Positions 53,741-61,620 of a stretch of DNA of 64,000 nucleotides are shown here, piece after piece. Source of the DNA: Panacibacter ginsenosidivorans (GTDB lineage: Bacteria; Bacteroidota; Bacteroidia; Chitinophagales; Chitinophagaceae); the NCBI RefSeq assembly GCF_007971225.1, contig NZ_CP042435.1, forward strand, positions 4,963,501 through 5,027,500, read 5' to 3'. The translations under genes were made by a program, and so were the position numbers. Positions within the stretch are counted from its first letter, which is position 1. Each line of letters starts with the position of its first letter. The notes under the pieces were generated by a model, which was given only the letters and a program-made list of their open reading frames with translations, had not been told where the DNA came from and made no database searches.

Positions 53741-55687
53741 ATGGCAAAGGAAAAAGAAATAAAAGTTAAAGAACGTATCGGGCATACCAGGGAAATTCCT
53801 GAAGAAGAAAGGGTTGCTATTATTGAAGAATCTTCCCGTACAGTTGGGCGGTCCGTTTTCTTTTCTGTTATCATTATGATTATTTCATTTGCACCTATTC
53901 TTTTCCTGACAGGCCAGGAAAAAAAGCTTTTCTCTCCGCTGGTACTCACCAAAACATTTTCATTAATAGGGGCAGCTATACTTGCAATAACAGTCGCTCC
54001 TATGCTAACCAGGACCTTTATGAAATGCAAACTGGTCCCGGAAAGCAGGAACCCGGTGTCTAACTTTTTTATTACTATTTATAAACCTGTGGCAAGATGG
54101 TGTTTAAAATGGCGTAAAACAGTTTTGATAATGTGTTTCGCATTAATTGCAGCTAGTGTACCGCTGGTAATTAACCTTGGTACTGAATTTATGCCTCCGT
54201 TGGATGAAGGTTCCCTGCTAATGATGCCTGTTACTTTACCGGATGTATCCAACTCCGAAGCCAAACGCATACTGCAATTGCAGGATAAAATAATAAAAAG
54301 TTTCCCTGAAGTAGAAAATGTATTGGGCAAAGCGGGCAGAGCCTACACTGCTACAGATAATGCGCCCATCAGTATGATTGAAACCATTATAGTGTTGAAG
54401 CCGAAAAAACAATGGCGCGAAGGAATGACCAAGGAAAAGCTCATCAAAGAGATGAATGAAAAAGTGCAGATACCGGGAGTAGTTGTTGGCTGGACACAAC
54501 CGATCATCAATCGCATCAATATGCTTTCGACAGGTATCCGTACCGATGTAGGTGTGAAAATTTATGGTAAAAATCTTGACAGCATTTATAATATCGGTCG
54601 TAAAGTAGAAGCTGCACTTACCGGAATTCCGGGATTGGTTGATTTGTATGTAGAACAACTTACCGGCGGTAAATATCTCGACATAAAAATCAGGAGACCT
54701 GATGCTGCACGGTATGGATTAAATATAGATGATGTAAATATGGTAATTGAAAGTGCTTTGGGTGGAATGATCCTGACAACCACAGTAGAAGGAAGGGAAA
54801 GGTTTAATGTTAATCTCCGGCTGGCACAGGAATACCGCAATGACATTGATGAAATTAAACGCATCCCTATACAAACCATGAAATATGGTGTTATCCCGCT
54901 TTCCTCTGTTGCAGATGTAGAAGTAACAGAAGGCCCTCCCATGATTAATTCAGAAAATGCAATGCTTCGTGGCACGGTGCTTTTCAATGTACGTGGAAGG
55001 GATATGGGTGGTGTGGTAAATGATGCCAAGAAAAAAATTGAAGAAACATTCAAACAATTACCACAGGGGTATTACATTGACTGGAGCGGTCAGTACGAAA
55101 ACCAGGTGAGAGCACAGCAACGGTTAAAGATTATTATTCCAATTGTAATGTTGGTTATCGCCTTCATTTTATACATCACTTTCCATTCGTTTAAAATGGT
55201 AATAGTAGTATTCATCAGTGTGCCTGTTGCCCTCATGGGCGGGGTCTATTCTCTTTACTATTACCACGTTAATTTCTCTGTAGCTGTGGCTGTTGGCTTT
55301 ATAGCGCTGTTTGGCGTTGCGGTGGAAACAGGTGTGCTGATGATTGCCTATCTGAATGATTCCATCAAAAAACTGGTGGAAGCAAAAGGGAACGGCCCCG
55401 AAAATATCAATAACGAAAATCTGAAAGAGACGATTTTATTTGGTGCAACACAAAGGGTTCGTCCATTACTGATGACCGTATTAGCCAACATCATTGGTCT
55501 GATACCGGTTATGGCTTCAACCGGTACGGGTAGCGATGTAATGAAACCGATTGCCATCCCGTTTGTTTTTGGCCTCATCACGGCCACTTTATTTGTACTC
55601 ATTGTATTGCCGGTGATTTATAACCTGCTGAAAGAACGAGAACTGAAAAAACATGGGAAACTGGAGATATTAAATATTGAAGAATGA
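53741..55687 (+). pseudogene. cusA: CusA/CzcA heavy-metal RND pump, C-terminal fragment
   Basis: A 648-codon frame in the same phase as the preceding fragment, only four codons behind its stop; one TAA therefore splits the gene. It begins in the cytoplasmic loop (EIPEEERVAIIEESSRTVGR), continues with membrane helices, TEFMPPLDEGSLLMMPVTLP, and the periplasmic metal-path segments PISMIETII and NRINMLSTGIRTD. The Met residues there match copper/silver (Cus-type) rather than zinc/cobalt pumps. The C-terminal half ends with helices near PVMASTGTGSDVMKPIAIPF. Translation from the ATG at 53741 is possible, but the product would lack half of the trimer-forming domains. Confidence 0.82.
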
Positions 55688-55754
55688 GAAGCTGTTTAAA
55701 ATTATACTTCACACAGTGTAAAAATTCCGTTAATCGGAACAAGTTGTGCAATGT

Positions 55755-55990
55755 TTTTTGTGAGCCCTGCTGCATTGCTATTATGATGCTTCCGTTGCGT
55801 CGCACTCTTATACATTTTGTTCGCTATTCGGCACTGTATGGTCTGGTTCAGCAATGCAAAAAATCAATCCTGTGCGAAGTATAGTTGCGAAGGTTACTGA
55901 AGAAGCTGAAGATGACCATTGATATGCAGATAAAGTGATTGCGACGCAACGAAGATGCCATGAAATATCGCAGCTTGTATAATAAAAATT
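55755..55990. repeat. Intergenic repeat, inverted pair A/A (locus 25)
   Basis: Minus-orientation core GTTGCGTCGCACTCTTATAC (55794-55813) faces plus-orientation GATTGCGACGCAACGAAGAT (55937-55956), ~120 bases apart. It lies between broken cusA and the TolC gene and is the first copy after the repeat-free interval. Confidence 0.82.
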
Positions 55991-56099
55991 CGCGGCGTTC
56001 ACTGAAACCAACATAAAATAACAAAAACGCAGTAAAACCAATGTCGACATTCTGAAATTGAAATTTTAAACAGCCGCTAAGTTGTAAAAAAATATACTG

Positions 56100-57359
56100 A
56101 TGAAAAAAATATTGATATACGTTTTATTGCTACAGGTAATAACTTCTATAAAAGTTACCGCGCAGGATACTGCAAGGCTTGGTATGCAGGATTTATTTGC
56201 TGAAATTGACAAAAGCTATCCGCTGTTGCAATTATATGAATCAAAAATAGCTTCTGTCCGTTCTTTGGTAGAAGGCGCCAAGGCCTGGATGCCACCAACG
56301 GTGGCCTTTGCTTTTGACAGGTTTCCTTACCGCTTATCTCTTATAAAGGAAATGACACCGGATAACCAGGCGGGCCTTATGTTTTCTGTGCAGCAAATGA
56401 TTCCCAATTCGGCTAAGTTAAATGCAAAAAAGGATTACTTCGCATCGTTGGAAAATGTGCAGTATAATGATGTGGAGTGGCAGAAAAATATTCTGCATTT
56501 TACAGCAAGGCTTTACTACTATCGCCGCTATACTGCTGAGCAAAAACTAAAAGTAATCAAAGAATACCGGGACCTGCTTAATATGCTTATCAAAACGGCA
56601 AAAGATAAATACGCTTTTAACCAGGCCGATCTTCCAACCATCTTTAAAGCCGAAGCATCATTAAGTGAACTGGGTAATATGGAGACGATGTTGTTTTCAC
56701 AAATAGCCGAAAGCAATATCGGTCTGAATACATTGATGAGCCGTGATGTAAATACCCCTTTCTTTATTGACAGCTTATTAACTCCGAAAGATTACAGCAG
56801 TGAATACTTGATTGCATTAGACAGCTCACAGCTATTGCGAAACGATATTCTTGCTGTTGAAAGCCGTATCCGTTCCATGAAGTTTAATCAACGATGGACT
56901 GCTACCGGCTCAAAACCTGATTTTGGTGTTCAATTTTCGCATGGCCAAATGTTTGGTATGCCCAACCAATTTTCCATCATGGGTATGATGACAATACCCA
57001 TCGTGCCATGGTCTTCTAAAATGTATAAGTCGGAAGTAAAATCAATGGGCTTTGAAATTCAGGCTATGCAAAAGGAAAAATCAACCATGCAACTAATGGC
57101 CACGCAAATGATACGCGAAAAAATAACCATGCTTGTTTATGAAACCCGGCAACTGGATAACTATGATAAAAACGTATTGCCTTCCTATCAAAAAAACCTG
57201 GAAAGCAACATGCTGACCTACAGGCAAAACACGGGAAACTTTTTTGTATTGCTGGATGCATGGAATATGCTGCTCATGAAACAACTGGAACGCATTGATA
57301 AACTGGGACAGGTATTTACTTTACAGTCAGAATACGAGTATCAACGGGAAATTAAATAA
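56100..57359 (+). CDS. TolC-family outer-membrane efflux protein (CusC-like)
   Basis: A 419-residue protein with signal peptide MKKILIYVLLLQVITSIKVTAQ. Long amphipathic helices of the TolC fold follow in two repeats: LFAEIDKSYPLLQLYESKIASVRS at the start of repeat one, and DSSQLLRNDILAVESRIRSM for repeat two. It forms the outer-membrane channel of an RND efflux complex. It stands between the broken cusA pump and two adaptor genes; the gap to the first adaptor is two bases, so they are one operon. Without cusA it may serve another pump. Confidence 0.9.
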   Translation: MKKILIYVLLLQVITSIKVTAQDTARLGMQDLFAEIDKSYPLLQLYESKIASVRSLVEGAKAWMPPTVAFAFDRFPYRLSLIKEMTPDNQAGLMFSVQQMIPNSAKLNAKKDYFASLENVQYNDVEWQKNILHFTARLYYYRRYTAEQKLKVIKEYRDLLNMLIKTAKDKYAFNQADLPTIFKAEASLSELGNMETMLFSQIAESNIGLNTLMSRDVNTPFFIDSLLTPKDYSSEYLIALDSSQLLRNDILAVESRIRSMKFNQRWTATGSKPDFGVQFSHGQMFGMPNQFSIMGMMTIPIVPWSSKMYKSEVKSMGFEIQAMQKEKSTMQLMATQMIREKITMLVYETRQLDNYDKNVLPSYQKNLESNMLTYRQNTGNFFVLLDAWNMLLMKQLERIDKLGQVFTLQSEYEYQREIK

Positions 57360-57361
57360 CC

Positions 57362-58735
57362 ATGGAAGGAAGCAATCAACATATTAGAATGAAAATTTTC
57401 AATTACAGCGTATATCTGTTGGTCATGACAACCATGCTGCTGTTTATTGCTTGCAATAATAAAGAAGAAGAACACAGCGGTCATAATCAGCAAACAGAAA
57501 TTGCTAAGGACAGCAATATGAAGGAGATGAATGAAAAGGACAACGCAAACATGGACATGAACAATATGGGCAGTGACAGCGGCAATCATACCGCACATAA
57601 TGAAATGGAAGGAATGAAGATGAATGATGCTAATGATATGAGAGATACAACCGCCGGAGAAACATACTGGAATTCTTTGCCCACTAACCGAACTGTTATC
57701 TCTGCTCAAAAAGTAATTGCGCCGGTAGAAGGTAATATGGATTTTGCATTCAGCGGCAACGGGTATATCACTTTTGATTGGCGGCGCAACCGTAAAGTAC
57801 CGGTGCGTATTGGTGGCCGTATTGAACGGTTATATGTAAAATACAATTACCAGTATGTTCGCAAAGGAGAAAAAATCCTTGAACTATACAGCCCGGAAAT
57901 CAATACCTATATCGAAGAGTTTCTGTATGTAAACAGCACAAATGACTCGATACTTCAAAATAAGGCAAGACAAAAATTATTGTTGTTGGGACTTTCTGCA
58001 ACACAGATAAAACAAGTTGAACAGACTGGTCTGGCTCCTTTCACGATTTCTATCTATAGCCCGTTTGAAGGATATGTATTATTCAATCCATCCGGCGCAG
58101 CAGGCATGAATAAAGAAGGCAATGCTTCTGCAGGTATGGGCAGCGGTATGAATGCAGGTACCGATGCATCTCCTTCCATTGCACCATCTGGTTTACCAGA
58201 CAACAGCATTCGTGAAGGAATGTATGTAAGTAAAGATCAGACGCTGTTCTGGATAAATGACTTTCAAGAAGTATGGGGCATTGTAGCCTTTACTAAAGAA
58301 AATGAAAAATACATTCGCAAAGGATTGCCGGTAACTGTTACCAGCGAACTTTTTCCTGAAAAACCATTTCAAACTTCCATACAATTGATGGAACAGGTTT
58401 ACCAGGACGAACAGAAGTTCAGCCAGGCAAGAGTTTACCTTCCAAATACTGCAGGAATATTAAAACAAAACTCCTTAATCACGGCTACTGTATCCATACC
58501 TGTGAAGTCATTAATGATCCCTGTGGGCAGCGTTTATTATCTCGGAAAAATTGCTATTGTATGGGTCCGCACAGGAGTTACGAAAGAAGGCAGTAATGTT
58601 TTTCAATCACGTGTAGTGCGTATCGGGCACAGGGATAGTAATATGGTTGAAATACTCGAAGGTCTTAATGCCAATGAAGCAATTGCCAAGGATGCTGGTT
58701 ACCTGGCGGACAGCGAATCAATTATTAAATATTAA
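57362..58735 (+). CDS. cusB: RND efflux periplasmic adaptor, CusB-like, first copy
   Basis: A 457-residue lipoprotein adaptor. The lipobox is LLFIAC (Cys30). A His/Met-rich segment follows at ~36-95 (EEEHSGHNQQ, MDMNNMGSDSGNHTAHNEME), suited to Cu(I)/Ag(I) capture. Then come membrane-fusion domains: barrel and lipoyl half (VRIGGRIERLYVKYNYQYVR), hairpin helices, and PFTISIYSPFEGYVLFNPSG. An inserted Gly/Met-rich loop (EGNASAGMGSGMNAGTDASP) is unusual. The first ATG is used; an ATG nine codons later (57389) begins a more canonical lipoprotein signal. The last 90 bases overlap an open extension of the next frame, which is not its real start. Confidence 0.86.
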   Translation: MEGSNQHIRMKIFNYSVYLLVMTTMLLFIACNNKEEEHSGHNQQTEIAKDSNMKEMNEKDNANMDMNNMGSDSGNHTAHNEMEGMKMNDANDMRDTTAGETYWNSLPTNRTVISAQKVIAPVEGNMDFAFSGNGYITFDWRRNRKVPVRIGGRIERLYVKYNYQYVRKGEKILELYSPEINTYIEEFLYVNSTNDSILQNKARQKLLLLGLSATQIKQVEQTGLAPFTISIYSPFEGYVLFNPSGAAGMNKEGNASAGMGSGMNAGTDASPSIAPSGLPDNSIREGMYVSKDQTLFWINDFQEVWGIVAFTKENEKYIRKGLPVTVTSELFPEKPFQTSIQLMEQVYQDEQKFSQARVYLPNTAGILKQNSLITATVSIPVKSLMIPVGSVYYLGKIAIVWVRTGVTKEGSNVFQSRVVRIGHRDSNMVEILEGLNANEAIAKDAGYLADSESIIKY

Positions 58736-58745
58736 ACCGGTAATT

Positions 58746-59882
58746 ATGAAGAATGAAATCTGTTTTATTGCGCTCATAACTACGCTTTTGATAGTTGCCT
58801 CATGTACCGGTAAAAAAAGCAGTGATACAAAGCAGCAGCACTCCGGACATAATGCCGATCAGCCTGTAAAGAATGATATAGATATGGTTACCATTACTAA
58901 GCGGGATGAACAATACGCTAATATCACCATTGATACAGTGAAAGTAAAAACAATGGCAGAATACACTACGCTGCTGGGCACTACCAGCTTTGATGAAAGA
59001 AAAATTACCGTGGTTACTTCCCGTATCCGGGGAAGGCTTGATAAATTATTTGTGCGCAACCCGCAGGAAATGGTAAGCACAGGACAGCCCTTGTATGCCA
59101 TTTACAGTGAAGAACTGTTGTCGTATGAAAATGAGTTATTAAATGCTCTGCAGCAACAGGCGCAGTTCAGTAATATGAAACAGGTAATAGACCAATTGGT
59201 GGAAGGGGCAAGAAAAAAATTATTGCTATGGGGACTTACAGCAGGGCAGATAGGACAATTGGAAAAAACCGGTGAAGCATCTCCGCTTGTTACTTTTTAC
59301 AGTCCGGTATCAGGTACACTGGTTGAACTGACTGTTGGTGAAGGTCAGTATGTTGAAATCGGCACTCCTTTATTTCGCATGGCAGATTTATCGCAACTCT
59401 GGATAGAAGCGCAGATGTACACCAGTGAACTAAGATGGCTTTATGAAAAGCCGGTCATTGCTGTTGAATTCGATGCTTATCCAAATGAAATTTTTTCTGC
59501 CGTCCCTGTATTTGATAACCCTTCCGTTGAGGCTGACCAAAAAATCAGCTTGGTTCGCTTCCTTATTACCAACCGGAGTCATCAGTTGAAGCCGGGAATG
59601 ATGGCCTATGTCAATATAAAACGGAATGAAAAGAAAACAATTGTCATACCCAAGTCTTCAATATTAGTGGGCAATATGATCACAGCATGGATAAAAACCG
59701 GCGACGGCATGTATGAGAACCGGATGATAGAATTAGGCATTCAAAATAAAAAAGAAGTAGAAGTAATCAGCGGATTGAAGGAAGGTGAACTGATTGTTAC
59801 AAATGGAGCTTACTTATTGAATAGTGCTCTGGTATTAAAAAAGGGAGCTGGCATGCCGGGCATGGAAGGAATGAAAATGTAA
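58746..59882 (+). CDS. cusB: RND efflux periplasmic adaptor, CusB-like, second copy
   Basis: A 378-residue lipoprotein with signal ICFIALITTLLIVASC (Cys18), then QQHSGHNADQ, echoing the first copy. It has the membrane-fusion domains VTSRIRGRLDKLFVRNPQEM, the hairpin LLSYENELLNALQQQ, TFYSPVSGTLVELTVGEGQY, and a beta-barrel ending with IVIPKSSILVGNMITAWI. The extreme C-terminus is Met-rich (MPGMEGMKM), probably a metal site. The start is the ATG ten bases after the first adaptor's stop. The frame is open 99 bases further up, but that part overlaps the first adaptor and lacks a signal. Tandem adaptors may form a hetero-hexamer. Confidence 0.88.
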   Translation: MKNEICFIALITTLLIVASCTGKKSSDTKQQHSGHNADQPVKNDIDMVTITKRDEQYANITIDTVKVKTMAEYTTLLGTTSFDERKITVVTSRIRGRLDKLFVRNPQEMVSTGQPLYAIYSEELLSYENELLNALQQQAQFSNMKQVIDQLVEGARKKLLLWGLTAGQIGQLEKTGEASPLVTFYSPVSGTLVELTVGEGQYVEIGTPLFRMADLSQLWIEAQMYTSELRWLYEKPVIAVEFDAYPNEIFSAVPVFDNPSVEADQKISLVRFLITNRSHQLKPGMMAYVNIKRNEKKTIVIPKSSILVGNMITAWIKTGDGMYENRMIELGIQNKKEVEVISGLKEGELIVTNGAYLLNSALVLKKGAGMPGMEGMKM

Positions 59883-59933
59883 TATACTTCAGGCTACATA
59901 AAATACCGGTAACGGAACAAGTCGTACAATTTT

Positions 59934-59996
59934 TTTTATGCGCCAGGCTGTAATACTGCTATTATTCTTCCGTTGCGTCGCACACTTGTACTGTAG
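59934..59996 (-). repeat. Intergenic repeat, type A half element (locus 26)
   Basis: Outer tail TTTTTATGCGCCAGGCTGTA, core GTTGCGTCGCACACTTGTAC at 59972-59991, then TGTAGATCAATGTTCAACA. It is the last copy in the window. Confidence 0.9.
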
Positions 59997-60080
59997 ATCA
60001 ATGTTCAACACTGCGCAGCTATGTCTTACAATGCATAAAATCATGCAGTGCAAAGTATAACATTTATGAAAAGCTGATTT

Positions 60081-60827
60081 ATGAACCGTATTGAATTAAA
60101 TAAGATAGATAGCAAAGCTCCGAAAGATGCAGACAAGGAAGCATTGAAAAAGGAACTTTTCTCGTTGCACAAAAAAATGTTTTCGCTGCAACATTTATTT
60201 TATGCAAATGCTTCAAAAAGTATGCTGATCATTTTCCAGGGCATGGATACATCTGGCAAAGATGGTACCATCCGGCATGTGTTTTCCTGTGTTAACCCGT
60301 TGGGAGTTCATGCTAGCGCATTCAGCGAACCTTGCGATAAAGAAAGGGTGCATGATTTTCTATGGCGCATTTATCAACAATTGCCGGAAAAAGGAATGAT
60401 ACGGATTTTTAACCGTTCACACTATGAGGATATTCTTGTTCCAACAGTTCATCGCATGCTCGATGATAAACTTATTGAACGCCGGTATGATTATATTAAT
60501 TCTTTTGAGCAGCAGTTAGAAGACAGTGGAACTATTATTCTGAAATTTTACCTGCTCATCAGCAGGGATGAGCAGAAAAAAAGACTGGAAAAAAGATTGA
60601 AAGACCCATTGAAAAAGTGGAAATACAAAGCGTCAGATAAAACCGAATCCAAAAAATGGAATGATTATATCCGCACCTATGAAAATATTATCAGCCGCTG
60701 TAGTCCGGCTATTCCATGGCAGGTTATACCTGCGGATGATAAATGGTACAGGAATTACCTAGTGGCAAAAACGATAGTAGGCAAATTAGAATCTCTTAAA
60801 ATGAAATATCCTGGTGATGAAAAATGA
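60081..60827 (+). CDS. Polyphosphate kinase 2 family protein
   Basis: A 248-residue nucleotide-phosphorylating enzyme of the PPK2 type, which moves phosphate between polyphosphate and AMP/ADP or GDP. The Walker A is GMDTSGKDG (54-62). The lid and Walker B region is IFNRSHYEDILVP (109-121). DPLKKWKYKASDKTESKKWNDY and the C-terminal IPADDKWYRNYLV are conserved. The short one-domain form suits class I or III; the nucleotide preference cannot be read with certainty. It opens a run of plus-strand genes that ends with the cation ATPase. Confidence 0.93.
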   Translation: MNRIELNKIDSKAPKDADKEALKKELFSLHKKMFSLQHLFYANASKSMLIIFQGMDTSGKDGTIRHVFSCVNPLGVHASAFSEPCDKERVHDFLWRIYQQLPEKGMIRIFNRSHYEDILVPTVHRMLDDKLIERRYDYINSFEQQLEDSGTIILKFYLLISRDEQKKRLEKRLKDPLKKWKYKASDKTESKKWNDYIRTYENIISRCSPAIPWQVIPADDKWYRNYLVAKTIVGKLESLKMKYPGDEK

Positions 60828-60970
60828 GAATACAAAAGATGGGTCTTTATCAATTAAGTATGGTTATGATAGTTTTTTGTTAAGTTTTATTATAAGCGTT
60901 CATAACTCTGCGGATAACTTTTGCTTAGTTCAGTGCCTAGATGAAAATTTAATGATTTAAATGTTTTACT

Positions 60971-61141
60971 ATGGGCAAGGATTATTTTTTTGGGCTGGAC
61001 ATCGTGTATATAGGGGCTTTCATCTTTTTTATCATTATGGTGATTTATCTTTTTTGGATTTCACGAAAAGGAAAAAAGATCAATGACCCTGCTAATTTTT
61101 TTACGAGCAGAATAAATAGTTATACGCTTAATAAGTTATAA
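60971..61141 (+). CDS. Small single-helix membrane protein (56 residues)
   Basis: ATG at 60971 to TAA at 61139-61141. The frame reads a short N-terminus (MGKDYFFGLD), a strong membrane helix (IVYIGAFIFFIIMVIYLFWI), then a basic patch SRKGKKIN and a polar tail. It is short enough to be missed by length filters. The helix, the positive-inside patch and the tight spacing to the next small membrane gene (17 bases) support a real gene. I recognise no family. Confidence 0.65.
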   Translation: MGKDYFFGLDIVYIGAFIFFIIMVIYLFWISRKGKKINDPANFFTSRINSYTLNKL

Positions 61142-61158
61142 AGCCTAAACAGAATTAT

Positions 61159-61365
61159 ATGAAATGGAAACATACACTGATGATGCTGGTGGGGTGCGCC
61201 CTTCCCCTGTTGCTGATTTTTATAGCACCATTATTAGGAATCAGGGGTAATTGGTCGGTATTCATTTTCGTGGCAGCCATGTTTGCATGTCATCTTTTCA
61301 TGCCAATGCATCAGCATCATTCTGATGAATCTAAAAAAACAAATCATGAACCGCATTCATATTAA
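61159..61365 (+). CDS. Small membrane protein (DUF2933-like)
   Basis: A 68-residue protein with two membrane helices (TLMMLVGCALPLLLIFIAPLLG and WSVFIFVAAMFACHLFMP) and a His-rich C-terminal tail (MPMHQHHSDESKKTNHEPHS). The pattern MKWKHTLMMLVGCALPLLLIF matches the DUF2933 small proteins found in metal-resistance clusters of many bacteria. The histidines may bind a metal ion. It overlaps the next gene by 20 bases. Confidence 0.75.
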   Translation: MKWKHTLMMLVGCALPLLLIFIAPLLGIRGNWSVFIFVAAMFACHLFMPMHQHHSDESKKTNHEPHSY

Positions 61366-61600
61366 ATCGTTTGGTTTGGCTACAGGCATCACTGCTGCTT
61401 TGCTCTATCTTGGTTGTGCTATGGTAATGAAGCTGACCGGACCGGAGTTAACGAAAGAATTTTTCAACAGCCTGTTACATGGCATTGATGTCATCACTAT
61501 TCTGCGTATGGATATTTCAATTACAGAGACGGTACTTGGACTAATGCAAACATTTATGATAGCATGGCTAACCGGTGCAAGCATTGCAAGCAATTGGTAA
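61346..61600 (+). CDS. Small membrane protein (DUF5676-like)
   Basis: An 84-residue protein with two membrane helices: GLATGITAALLYLGCAMVMKL and the C-terminal VLGLMQTFMIAWLTGASIAS. The middle SLLHGIDVITILRMDISI is the DUF5676 signature as I recall it. The start ATG lies inside the end of the DUF2933-like gene; an in-frame start further up would overlap it deeply and lacks family sequence. It is 20 bases before the cation ATPase, so translation is probably coupled along this cluster. Confidence 0.75.
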   Translation: MNRIHIKSFGLATGITAALLYLGCAMVMKLTGPELTKEFFNSLLHGIDVITILRMDISITETVLGLMQTFMIAWLTGASIASNW

Positions 61601-61620
61601 AAAAATTAAAATAGTAAAGT

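Noticed and set aside
3312-59996. CRISPR array
   Set aside because: The repeated 20-mer is dispersed over 57 kb, in both orientations, with no regular spacers and no cas genes.
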